Assembly: GCA_024690205.1 (NCBI GenBank)
Contig: JAILCX010000030.1
Span: 1-43,624, forward strand
DNA length: 43,624 nucleotides
From: Lachnospiraceae bacterium
GTDB lineage: Bacteria > Bacillota > Clostridia > Lachnospirales > Lachnospiraceae
Direction of reading: 5' to 3'
Numbering within the stretch: position 1 is the stretch's first letter; each line of letters opens with the position of its first letter. A program made the translations under genes and the position numbers. Positions 1-8,104 of the stretch are shown piece by piece. The notes beneath the pieces were generated by a model. That model was not told where the DNA came from, ran no database searches, and saw only the letters and a program-made list of their open reading frames with translations.

Positions 1-1169
1 GCTCCGGCGTAAGGAAGAGACGCTTTTTCAAGCATTTTCTCAAGCCAGTCGGCCTCGATTATCTCCATATCATCATTTAAGAACAGAAGATAGTCCCCAT
101 GAGCGTACGATGCGCCCAGATTGCACATATATGAGAAGTTAAACGGGCAGCTTTCATATATGTATTGCGCATTATAATTCTTTAATATGGAAGCTATCGT
201 TTCTTTATTTACTTCGTTTGAGCCGTTATCAACGACTATGAGCTCAATTTTATGCTCCGGATCAAGCTTCGTCTTTTCCAAAAGGGAGTCAATACACCTG
301 AAAAGTATATCCGGATGATCTTTTGACGGAATTATGACGGAAACGGTTGTCTCAGATGTACGTTCCTTTATCGGCTCAGCCTGCTTCAACCCTCTGATAA
401 GCTCATAAGAGGGCACCGGAGTGTGATACAATATCTTGGGCACGTGAATAACGCGCGAAGATGCAGGAAATCCGTCATCTCCATCGTGTTTTTTGAAAGC
501 ACCTTCCAATAATAACAGCTTGTAAAGATATGAATACACGTCGTCCGATTCCTTATAAGGCAGTAATTCGAACTCTTTTGCATTCAATACGATCATACCC
601 CCGAAATAGAAGTAAGACAGCATATCATCAGGCGCCCAGTCGGGTTTAAACCACGGTTTTTCGCGGTATCCGTCCTGGTTTTGGACGTCTTCATCAAAAT
701 AAATCATGATTAAACTTTTGTTGTTGTGAAATATTTTTGAAATCTCAGAAAAGGCAAATTTTGAAAGATTTCCTTCAAAAATTTTCAAAATCACACAATC
801 GAGCTGATTTTTTGATTCTTTGACGAAATCACTCACTTGTGGTAGCAATTCAGGGCTGCATACAAGATATTGTGTTTGACAATTTTCTCCATTTTCAACC
901 GAATTGAACTGCAAGTGTTGACATAATTGAGTCAATTTTGCAAGATTTTCGTCATTTTTGTTTTCTAATCTTTCATTTACGAAATTTTTGAAATCATTTT
1001 TCAGACATTTCTGATCTTCTTTATCGATAAGAAAATCTTCTTTTTGATCATTTTCAAGTTGTATAATCCATGCGTTGTAGTCCAAATTCTTGGACTTTAG
1101 TGCATTCTTGTATTTTATTGTCTGATTCGCAATCGCAAGTTTTTTAACACAGCGTTTTAAACCTGACAT
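1..1169 (-). CDS. GT2 family glycosyltransferase, rhamnosyltransferase-like (partial, C-terminus beyond left edge)
   Basis: Only the first 389 codons are visible; the frame is open to the window edge. The ATG at 1169 is preceded by GGAG at 1180-1183. Residues about 150-205 carry YFDED and FKPDWAP, which I recognise from the end of a first GT2-like half in two-part rhamnan-type transferases. Residues from about 277 start a full GT-A fold (SVIIPSKDHPD, then VVDNGS, then LFLNDDMEII with the metal-binding Asp pair). It probably transfers a dTDP-rhamnose-derived or similar sugar to a lipid-linked polymer in the cytoplasm. It is the last visible gene of the export block and sits 29 bases after the capping enzyme. 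The N-terminal 150 residues are Lys/Glu/Asn rich and unassigned. The family is sure; the sugar specificity is inference. Confidence 0.85.
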   Translation of the reverse strand, partial: MSGLKRCVKKLAIANQTIKYKNALKSKNLDYNAWIIQLENDQKEDFLIDKEDQKCLKNDFKNFVNERLENKNDENLAKLTQLCQHLQFNSVENGENCQTQYLVCSPELLPQVSDFVKESKNQLDCVILKIFEGNLSKFAFSEISKIFHNNKSLIMIYFDEDVQNQDGYREKPWFKPDWAPDDMLSYFYFGGMIVLNAKEFELLPYKESDDVYSYLYKLLLLEGAFKKHDGDDGFPASSRVIHVPKILYHTPVPSYELIRGLKQAEPIKERTSETTVSVIIPSKDHPDILFRCIDSLLEKTKLDPEHKIELIVVDNGSNEVNKETIASILKNYNAQYIYESCPFNFSYMCNLGASYAHGDYLLFLNDDMEIIEADWLEKMLEKASLPYAG

Positions 1170-1198
1170 TGTTATTTTTCTCCGTTATTTTATCGATT

Positions 1199-3277
1199 TC
1201 AGAACAATTTTTTTATTGATGATGAAATATCCCCTGCCAGTTCCTTTGAAATGCGTTCAATTTCCATATCGATATGCAGAGTGTTTTCACCCCTGATTAA
1301 AACCTCTTTTAACGTCAAAATCAGGTTGGGATCGGCCGTTTCAAAGACAAAAACACCGTTTTTCAGCATTTTTCCGTTCGTCTGTATGAGTTTTTTGTTA
1401 CCCGAAACGTCCTCTCCGTTAAGAATAAGCTCTCTTATCTTCACCACGCAAAAATCATCTGCAGGATCGATCCTTAAGTTCTTTATATCGCCTTTAAACT
1501 CAATATCCGTGACTATATTGCCGTTTTCATCATAAACATCCGGAATATAGAGCGAATCCTGCTCGCTAAATCCGTTTCCACGGTCAAAATACAGCTGGAT
1601 CCTTTGATCAAGGATCTCCTTAAGCTCTTTTGCAGCAAGCTTCTTGGCATCAAGCACGTGTGTTCCTATGGTTGCACGTATCTCGCCAAGCGAAAGGCGG
1701 TGTCCTGTAACATCCTTTTGGAAGTCTTTTTCTCTGTCACGGAAGTATTCGGCTTCATTGGCACTTATGCCCATTGAAGCAAATATATCGTCTATATCGC
1801 TGATATTTCTTCTTTCATCTTCTAAAACGTAGCAATACAGGGCTCTGAATGCAATTTCGCGTTCATCTATCTTCTTTTCCTGGCACCACTCATAGTCTAT
1901 GACGGTCCAATCGTCTCCATCGGTTAAGATATTTGAGAAGATAAGGTCAAGATCGCTTATATCTACGCCTGCATTATACTTTATACGCTCATAGTAATCG
2001 TCAAATAAGCGCCTGAATTCCTCTTTATTTCCGGAAAACAGTGCTTCATCCATCAGTTCTTCAAGTGTCCTGCCCTTAACGAATTCAAATCTTGCACATT
2101 GAGATTCTTCATCAAATCTGCATTTATTGATCTTGAGGCGTGATCCTTCATATCTTTTTACGAGTTTTTCGTAATTTTTGACCATATCTTTGATATGATC
2201 GAGCGCTTTTTCGTTCATCGGGCGCTTTATTACATCTTTGGAGGTAATGTCCGTCCTTATAGCGAACTTTTCCTGCCTGTCATTAGAATATTTGGTATAT
2301 TTAATGTCGATATCAGGTCCCAAAATGACCATATGAGAGTTTGAAAACAGCGGATACAAGCCGTCTTCAACAATCGAATCATAGACTTTGCTTTCATCAA
2401 AGGTATAGAGTCTGTCTCTGTCCAGATTGCGTATATTGTCGGTTAATTCTCCTTTTAAAGGCAACCTTTTATCCGAAAATATAACCGAAGGCAGCTTATA
2501 ATCGGGATAAGGGTAATAAAATGAGTATTCGTTAAGGCCACATGATTTAAATATCTTTTCAAGTCCTTCTTTTGTAAAAGTCCTTGCACTCCCGCCCTTC
2601 GGATAGCCTTCAAGTGATGAAAAATACTCTCCTACATGGTCTTCTTTGCAGCCGGCCCAGTATTTTAATCCGAATTTATTCTCTATTGCAATTACAATAC
2701 GTCCGTTATTTTTGGCGTGTTTACTAATCTTTTTAAGAAAATCCTCATAAGGACTCTCGGATTTTATATAACTTGAACCGTATTCAAATACCCCTATAAG
2801 GCAGACATAATCATAATCACACGGAAGCTCAGGCTCTATGTCCTCAAAGTTTCCGACATGTATGGTTATATTATCCCTGTCCTGGTTCCTATAGGCGTTT
2901 ATATGGCTTCTTTTAGCCGACAGATCAACACAGGTTACGCTTCCAGCCCTGCTTGAGAGGTTTTCGGTTATCGCTCCGCACCCTGATCCTATCTCAAGAA
3001 CCTTATCTTCTTGGGTTATGGGAAGGAAATCAACGATATTTGCCCTTATCGGTGAAAGATGATAAAGAACAGGCCAGCTCTTCTTTTCTTCTATAACAGT
3101 AGAAAAAGCAGCGTTTGGCGTGTTTTTAACTATATCAAGGAGCATGTCCTCTATCTCACCGTCCGAATAAAGGTCGCGCCCTGCATAATGATCATAATTT
3201 AGCGAAACCTGTCCGATCTTTTCGGGCAGGCGGCTTATCAGTTCATCTTCAGTTAATCGAATAGGCGTATAACTCAT
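1199..3277 (-). CDS. Bifunctional methyltransferase-kinase-like protein (WbdD-like chain terminator candidate)
   Basis: This 692-residue protein has three parts. Residues about 75-265 are a class I SAM methyltransferase, with motif I LEIGSGCG at 94-101 and the acidic VDLS at 117-120. Residues about 320-500 resemble an APH/RIO-type kinase: FEFVKGRTLEEL looks like a hinge, D444 and N449 in LDLIFSNIL fit the catalytic loop, and D461 in VIDYEW fits the metal-binding Asp. Residues about 575-675 are a beta-rich domain with LRIDPADD, a motif also seen in rhamnan glycosyltransferases. Methyltransferase followed by kinase is the layout of E. coli O9a WbdD, which caps the growing O-polysaccharide to stop extension and mark it for the ABC exporter. 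Here the gene overlaps the Wzt gene by 4 bases, which supports that role. The long coiled coil of WbdD is not apparent. A methyltransferase acting on a glycosyl acceptor, without kinase activity, is the alternative. Confidence 0.75.
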   Translation of the reverse strand: MSYTPIRLTEDELISRLPEKIGQVSLNYDHYAGRDLYSDGEIEDMLLDIVKNTPNAAFSTVIEEKKSWPVLYHLSPIRANIVDFLPITQEDKVLEIGSGCGAITENLSSRAGSVTCVDLSAKRSHINAYRNQDRDNITIHVGNFEDIEPELPCDYDYVCLIGVFEYGSSYIKSESPYEDFLKKISKHAKNNGRIVIAIENKFGLKYWAGCKEDHVGEYFSSLEGYPKGGSARTFTKEGLEKIFKSCGLNEYSFYYPYPDYKLPSVIFSDKRLPLKGELTDNIRNLDRDRLYTFDESKVYDSIVEDGLYPLFSNSHMVILGPDIDIKYTKYSNDRQEKFAIRTDITSKDVIKRPMNEKALDHIKDMVKNYEKLVKRYEGSRLKINKCRFDEESQCARFEFVKGRTLEELMDEALFSGNKEEFRRLFDDYYERIKYNAGVDISDLDLIFSNILTDGDDWTVIDYEWCQEKKIDEREIAFRALYCYVLEDERRNISDIDDIFASMGISANEAEYFRDREKDFQKDVTGHRLSLGEIRATIGTHVLDAKKLAAKELKEILDQRIQLYFDRGNGFSEQDSLYIPDVYDENGNIVTDIEFKGDIKNLRIDPADDFCVVKIRELILNGEDVSGNKKLIQTNGKMLKNGVFVFETADPNLILTLKEVLIRGENTLHIDMEIERISKELAGDISSSIKKLF

Positions 3278-4509
3278 GCATCCTCCACTTTGATAGTTGA
3301 ATTCATGTCATAATATCCTACTGAATTTTTGTCAGAGATAACGGTCATGCTCATGACGTCATATAGTCTGTGATATACTTTGAAATCTTCGTTCTCATAG
3401 CCGGTGACACCCAGTGATATAAGGTATTCACCGCCCTGAAGATCGATATTCTGTGTAAAACTTATATGTTTTTTTTCGCCCTTTTTAACGCTGTGTAAAA
3501 AGGTCTTTTCAAACATGGTATTGGTCCCCGTTATCTCAACTCCCTTGATATTCTTGATTGAAAAGGCAAATATCGGGGCTTCTATATCCTCAAGGATGTC
3601 AACTATCATGTGCATCGTGCATGAGGAGCCCTTTATTATGGCATTTACCCTGTTTCCTCTTTCATCTTCAAGGTAATATTCATTAATAACAGCTGCTTTT
3701 GTTCCGTATTCAAGCAACTGCGGATTGAAGCTGCCATCATCAGATATGCCTTCCGGAGTTTTTATCTCCTGTCCGACCAGAACCTGCTTGTAAGCATCTA
3801 TCATCTCCTTCGGAGAGCCTTCTCCGAGCTTATCGCCCTGATTTAGCAGGATGACGCGGTCACAGTATTTGCTGATTGAGCTAAGGTCATGGCTTACAAA
3901 GACTATCGTCTTTCCCATCTCCCTGAATTCTTCGAACTTGTGATAGCACTTGGCCTGAAAGAACACATCTCCTACGGACAGCGCCTCATCCACAATTAGT
4001 ATCTCGGGGTCTATGTTTATCGCAACCGCAAAGGCAAGTCTTACGAACATTCCCGAAGAGTAAGTCTTTACGGGCTGGTTCACATACTCGCCTATATCCG
4101 CAAACTCAAGTATCGACGGAAGCCTTTCGTCTATCTCCTTTTGAGAAAAGCCCATCATGGTTCCGTTTAAGTAGACATTCTCGATACCGTTATATTCCAT
4201 GTTAAAGCCGGCACCAAGCTCCAAAAGAGCGGAAATACGCCCGTCTACCTCTACGGTTCCTCTTGTTGGGTTGAGAACACCTGTTATTATTTTTAATATC
4301 GTGGATTTACCGGAGCCGTTTGTTCCTATGATACCTACGGTTTCACCCTTATAGATTGTAAGATCCACGCCTTTTAAAGCGTCATGTTCCTTGTAACGCT
4401 TCTTTTTTCCGCCAAGTCCTAAAGCTTCTTTAAGCCTGTCCTTAGGCTTGTCATAAAGCTTATAGGTTTTATATAAGTCTTTTACGCAAATGGCAACATT
4501 ATTATCCAT
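3274..4509 (-). CDS. wzt: Polysaccharide ABC exporter ATPase with C-terminal Wzt-like domain
   Basis: The N-terminal 240 residues are a complete ABC ATPase: Walker A GTNGSGKST at 62-70, signature YSSGMFVRLAF at 150-160, Walker B ILIVDEAL at 170-177 and the switch His207. Residues about 255-411 form an extra beta-rich domain of the Wzt_C type, which in E. coli O8/O9a binds the capped end of the polymer. The protein drives export of an undecaprenyl-linked polysaccharide with the permease 15 bases upstream. The stop overlaps the start of the methyltransferase-kinase by 4 bases, so exporter and capping enzyme are translationally coupled. The start ATG follows AGGACAGGG. A teichoic acid exporter (TagH) is the alternative, but TagH usually lacks this carbohydrate-binding tail and the rfb neighbours argue for a rhamnose-type polymer. 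Confidence 0.92.
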   Translation of the reverse strand: MDNNVAICVKDLYKTYKLYDKPKDRLKEALGLGGKKKRYKEHDALKGVDLTIYKGETVGIIGTNGSGKSTILKIITGVLNPTRGTVEVDGRISALLELGAGFNMEYNGIENVYLNGTMMGFSQKEIDERLPSILEFADIGEYVNQPVKTYSSGMFVRLAFAVAINIDPEILIVDEALSVGDVFFQAKCYHKFEEFREMGKTIVFVSHDLSSISKYCDRVILLNQGDKLGEGSPKEMIDAYKQVLVGQEIKTPEGISDDGSFNPQLLEYGTKAAVINEYYLEDERGNRVNAIIKGSSCTMHMIVDILEDIEAPIFAFSIKNIKGVEITGTNTMFEKTFLHSVKKGEKKHISFTQNIDLQGGEYLISLGVTGYENEDFKVYHRLYDVMSMTVISDKNSVGYYDMNSTIKVEDA

Positions 4510-4524
4510 GTGTTACCCTGTCCT

Positions 4525-5550
4525 TTATAAAACGTCCGCAAAATGTACCTTAAGGCGCTTAAATATGAGCGATCCTATAAGGAACAGCGTGACCGTAATG
4601 ATCCAAAAATATGTGGAGCTGTAGAAATGCTCAAAGAACCAGGTTTCTTCATATATCGCACTTCTGAAACCGTTTACTATATATACGATGGGATTTAGCT
4701 TAAATAAGATGATGAGCCTTTCATCATGTATCATGTTGATGTCCCACAAAATGGGAGTTGCCCACATTCCAACCTGCAAAATGATATTGATGATCTGCCC
4801 GAGATCCCTGAAAAATACCACTATCGCACATGTTGAATAACAAAGGGCAAGCACGAAAACGAACATGCATATGCTGTAATAGACGATCTGGATGGTATAT
4901 ACCGAAGGGTAATAGCCGTAACAAGTAGACAAAATAAGCAGTATGCAGATAAAGAATATATGAATGAAAGTCGCAGCGATGAGCTTTATTATCGGCAGGA
5001 TACTTATCTTAAATACGACTTTCTTAACGAGATAGCTGTATTCCAAAAGAGCATTTGTACCGTTTATCAGAGCTTCAGAAAAATAAAACCACGGTACGAG
5101 ACCGGCGGTCAGATAAAGGACATACGGCACTTCAATACCGCTTGCGAGCATCTTTGACCTTGTATCAAAGACAAGATCGAACACCACCCAATACATAACA
5201 ACTGTTACTACCGGCTGTACCAATGCCCATATAAATCCAAGATACGAGCCGGCATAGCGCTTTTTGAAGTCATTCTTTGCAAGTTTCCATATAAGAGCCC
5301 TTGATTGGTAGAGTTCTCTGGGGATTATGAATATCTTATCAAAGAAGAAGCCGAAGATGATACAAGCAAGTCCCAAGAGGATGCATGCGCAGATCTTTTT
5401 AAGCTGCTCCGTCTCGGGATCTGTGGCCAGAGGATTATTATGCAAAACAATAACAACAGCCAGCGCTACACACACTGTATAAAACAATGCTATCGCCACC
5501 GGCTTTTTAATGAGTTTTGAAGTTATCTTTCCGGGATCAGTGATTTTCAA
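4525..5550 (-). CDS. wzm: Polysaccharide ABC exporter permease (ABC-2 type) with N-terminal extension
   Basis: Residues about 85-341 are an ABC-2 polysaccharide permease with the amphipathic entry helix (LAKNDFKKRYAGSYLGFIWALVQP, split here as LAKNDFKKRY then LGFIWALVQP) and six hydrophobic segments. This protein forms the membrane channel of the Wzt exporter encoded just downstream. About 80 extra residues at the N-terminus hold two more membrane helices (about 15-36 and 52-70); the usual family length is near 260, so this is an extension. The start is TTG at 5548-5550, with AAGGA a few bases upstream, and it lies inside the end of rfbC (14-base overlap). No ATG gives a better start. Function is secure; the role of the extra helices is unknown. 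Confidence 0.9.
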   Translation of the reverse strand: MKITDPGKITSKLIKKPVAIALFYTVCVALAVVIVLHNNPLATDPETEQLKKICACILLGLACIIFGFFFDKIFIIPRELYQSRALIWKLAKNDFKKRYAGSYLGFIWALVQPVVTVVMYWVVFDLVFDTRSKMLASGIEVPYVLYLTAGLVPWFYFSEALINGTNALLEYSYLVKKVVFKISILPIIKLIAATFIHIFFICILLILSTCYGYYPSVYTIQIVYYSICMFVFVLALCYSTCAIVVFFRDLGQIINIILQVGMWATPILWDINMIHDERLIILFKLNPIVYIVNGFRSAIYEETWFFEHFYSSTYFWIITVTLFLIGSLIFKRLKVHFADVL

Positions 5551-6094
5551 CGTATTCCTTCAATCCGCCCCATTTAGTGTCCTTTTCAGACAAAACGAGC
5601 TTTGTTTTATCTTCAAACGGCCAGTCTATGCCTATTTGAGGATCATCGAACTTTATTCCGCCCTCATCATTGGGATGATAAAAGTCCGAACATTTATAAG
5701 TGAATTCAGCATGATCACTCATTACATAGAACCCGTGGGCAAATCCCTTCGGGATAAAGAACTGCTTTTTGTTCTCGGCGCTTAATCTCACACCGAACCA
5801 CTTACCGAATGTCTTTGAGCCTTCTCTGATATCAACGGCCACGTCAAATACTTCACCGCTTATCACTCTGACAAGCTTATCCTGAGGGAATTCCTTCTGG
5901 AAATGGAGTCCTCTTAATACGTTCTTTGCGGATGATGACTGGTTATCCTGAACGAACGTAACGTCGATCCCTGCTTCTACAAAGTCATTCCTGTTGTATG
6001 TTTCCATGAAATATCCCCTGCTGTCACCGAACACCGTAGGGGTAATAACCTTTAATCCCTCTATTTCACACGTTTCAACGCTTATCTTTCCCAT
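5537..6094 (-). CDS. rfbC: dTDP-4-dehydrorhamnose 3,5-epimerase
   Basis: RfbC (RmlC) epimerises C3 and C5 of dTDP-4-keto-6-deoxyglucose on the way to dTDP-L-rhamnose. The 185-residue length is normal. RGLHFQ at 61-66 contains the catalytic His64, FAHGF at 118-122 lies in the cupin core, and Tyr139 starts the YHPNDEGGI motif near the active-site Tyr; a typical member has YxPxxE here. WPFEDK near the C-terminus is also typical. The start at 6094 lies 2 bases from the end of rfbA, and the end overlaps wzm, so it is coexpressed with the exporter. The cytoplasmic function is well supported. Confidence 0.96.
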   Translation of the reverse strand: MGKISVETCEIEGLKVITPTVFGDSRGYFMETYNRNDFVEAGIDVTFVQDNQSSSAKNVLRGLHFQKEFPQDKLVRVISGEVFDVAVDIREGSKTFGKWFGVRLSAENKKQFFIPKGFAHGFYVMSDHAEFTYKCSDFYHPNDEGGIKFDDPQIGIDWPFEDKTKLVLSEKDTKWGGLKEYVENH

Positions 6095-6096
6095 AA

Positions 6097-6966
6097 TCAG
6101 AGTCCCTCTGCCACTTCCGTAAGATATTTACCGTAATCAGTCTTCATAAGAGGTTCGGCGAGCTTAAGGAGCTGTGCCTTGTCAATGAATCCTCTCTTGT
6201 ACGCTATCTCTTCGATGCATGAAATATAAAGACCCTGTCTCTTTTGGAAGGTTGCGACAAAGTTTGCCGCATCCAAAAGTGAATCATGGCTTCCGGTATC
6301 AAGCCATGCAAAACCTCTTCCGAGTGTCTCCACATGGAGTTTTCCGCGATTTAAATATTCGTTGTTTATCGAAGTTATCTCGATCTCGCCTCTTGCCGAG
6401 GGCTTTACGTTTGCTGCTATATCAACAACGTCATTGTCATAGAAATACAATCCGGGTACCGCGTAGTTACTCTTTGGCTTTTCGGGCTTTTCTTCTATAG
6501 AGATAGCCATACCGTTCTCATCAAACTCGACAACTCCGTATTCACGCGGATCTCTTACGTAGTATCCGAATATCGTTGCCCCTTCCTTTCTTTGGGCAAC
6601 TTCCTTTAACACCTTAGAAAAGCTCTGTCCGTAAAAGATATTGTCTCCAAGAACAAGTGCGGCAGAGTCACTTCCGATGAACTTTGCACCTATTATGAAT
6701 GCATCGGCAAGTCCCCTGGGTGTTTCCTGAACAGCATATTCAAACTTCATGCCCAGCTCGGATCCATCCTTTAATAACTCCCTGAAAACGGGAAGATCTC
6801 TGGGGGTTGAAATGATAAGGATCTCCCTTATGCCGGCAAGCATCAGTGTTGAAAGCGGATAATAGATCATCGGCTTGTCATATACCGGCATTATCTGTTT
6901 GCTTATCGCCTTTGTCAGCGGATAAAGTCTCGTTCCCGAGCCACCCGCAAGAATGATTCCTTTCAT
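6097..6966 (-). CDS. rfbA: Glucose-1-phosphate thymidylyltransferase
   Basis: RfbA (RmlA) couples dTTP and glucose-1-phosphate to give dTDP-glucose, the first step of the dTDP-rhamnose pathway. The nucleotide-binding signature [13 protein letters not shown] is at residues 6-18, followed by [26 protein letters not shown] holds the metal-binding Asp, [20 protein letters not shown] is typical (quoted to 20 residues), and [17 protein letters not shown] matches the sugar site. The 289-residue length is standard. AAAGGA precedes the ATG, and 33 bases separate it from rfbB. The dTDP-4-dehydrorhamnose reductase gene rfbD is not in the window. Confidence 0.97.
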   Translation of the reverse strand: MKGIILAGGSGTRLYPLTKAISKQIMPVYDKPMIYYPLSTLMLAGIREILIISTPRDLPVFRELLKDGSELGMKFEYAVQETPRGLADAFIIGAKFIGSDSAALVLGDNIFYGQSFSKVLKEVAQRKEGATIFGYYVRDPREYGVVEFDENGMAISIEEKPEKPKSNYAVPGLYFYDNDVVDIAANVKPSARGEIEITSINNEYLNRGKLHVETLGRGFAWLDTGSHDSLLDAANFVATFQKRQGLYISCIEEIAYKRGFIDKAQLLKLAEPLMKTDYGKYLTEVAEGL

Positions 6967-6999
6967 AATAGTATCCTTTTCCGTTTTATTTCGTACGGC

Positions 7000-8079
7000 T
7001 TATACCGTATACATCTCGTTGTAGTACTTCTGGTAATCTCCGCTTGTAACGTTTTTCATCCAGTCTTCATGTTCAAAGTACCACTTTATCGTGAGCTTTA
7101 TTCCGTCTTTGAACATGGTTTCGGGCTCCCAGCCTATCTCTGAACGGATCTTGTCAGGCGCTATGGCATATCTTCTGTCATGGCCCTTTCTGTCCTCTAC
7201 ATAGGTGATAAGGTCCTTTGTAACAAGAGCTTTTCTCGGATCCGAATCATCAAGCATTTCCTGAAGTGTTTCTATTATGATATTAACTATCTCGATATTC
7301 TGCTTTTCGTTATGTCCGCCGACGTTATATGTCTCAAAGAGTCTGCCTCTTGTGATGACCATATCGATGGCTTTTGCATGGTCAGCAACATAAAGCCAGT
7401 CTCTGACGTTCTTTCCGTCTCCGTATACCGGAAGTTTCTTTCCCTGGAGCGCATTATTGATGATAAGAGGGATGAGCTTTTCGGGGAACTGATAAGGTCC
7501 GTAGTTATTTGAACAGTTTGTGATATTGGCCGGGAACTTATACGTATCCATATAAGCCTTTACCAGCATGTCGGAAGATGCTTTCGATGCTGAATAAGGA
7601 CTGTGAGGCGCATAAGGAGTTGTCTCGTAGAAATATCCGTCTCCTTCGGGGAGCGAACCGTATACTTCATCGGTCGAAACATGAAGGAACTTCTTGCCTT
7701 CCTTAAACGTCCCGTCTTCCTTTTCCCAGGCTGCTTTTGCCGAGTTGAGCATTACCGCGGTTCCCAAAACATTTGTCTGCACAAATACCTCGGGAGTCTT
7801 TATCGAACGGTCCACATGCGATTCAGCGGCAAAATGAACAACGTAGTCGATATCATTTTCAGCAAAGATTCGGCTTATCGCTTCCTTATCACAGATATCG
7901 GCTTTAACAAACGTATAATTATCGCGTTTTTCGATATCCTTAAGGTTTTCGAGGTTTCCGGCATATGTGAGAACATCGACATTTATGATACGGATATCAT
8001 TGCCGTATTTATCAAACATATAGTGAATGAAGTTGGACCCGATAAATCCGGCTCCTCCTGTAACAAGGTAGGTTTTCAT
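7000..8079 (-). CDS. rfbB: dTDP-glucose 4,6-dehydratase
   Basis: RfbB (RmlB) is an NAD-dependent extended SDR enzyme that turns dTDP-glucose into dTDP-4-keto-6-deoxyglucose. The Rossmann motif GGAGFIGS is at 8-15, STDEVYG with the catalytic Thr-Asp-Glu at 135-141, and YSASK with catalytic Tyr162 and Lys166 at 162-166. The length of 359 is normal. AAGGAGA precedes the ATG by 5 bases. It opens the rfbB-A-C run, and the lysozyme gene ends 25 bases upstream, so the two may share transcripts. The product could feed rhamnose or another 6-deoxysugar; the rfbC neighbour favours rhamnose. Confidence 0.97.
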   Translation of the reverse strand: MKTYLVTGGAGFIGSNFIHYMFDKYGNDIRIINVDVLTYAGNLENLKDIEKRDNYTFVKADICDKEAISRIFAENDIDYVVHFAAESHVDRSIKTPEVFVQTNVLGTAVMLNSAKAAWEKEDGTFKEGKKFLHVSTDEVYGSLPEGDGYFYETTPYAPHSPYSASKASSDMLVKAYMDTYKFPANITNCSNNYGPYQFPEKLIPLIINNALQGKKLPVYGDGKNVRDWLYVADHAKAIDMVITRGRLFETYNVGGHNEKQNIEIVNIIIETLQEMLDDSDPRKALVTKDLITYVEDRKGHDRRYAIAPDKIRSEIGWEPETMFKDGIKLTIKWYFEHEDWMKNVTSGDYQKYYNEMYTV

Positions 8080-8104
8080 GTTGTCTCCTTATTGCTTATA
8101 AATT

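Noticed and set aside
386-583. A 65-residue frame on the minus strand
   Set aside because: It lies in another frame of the partial glycosyltransferase, which carries clear family motifs.
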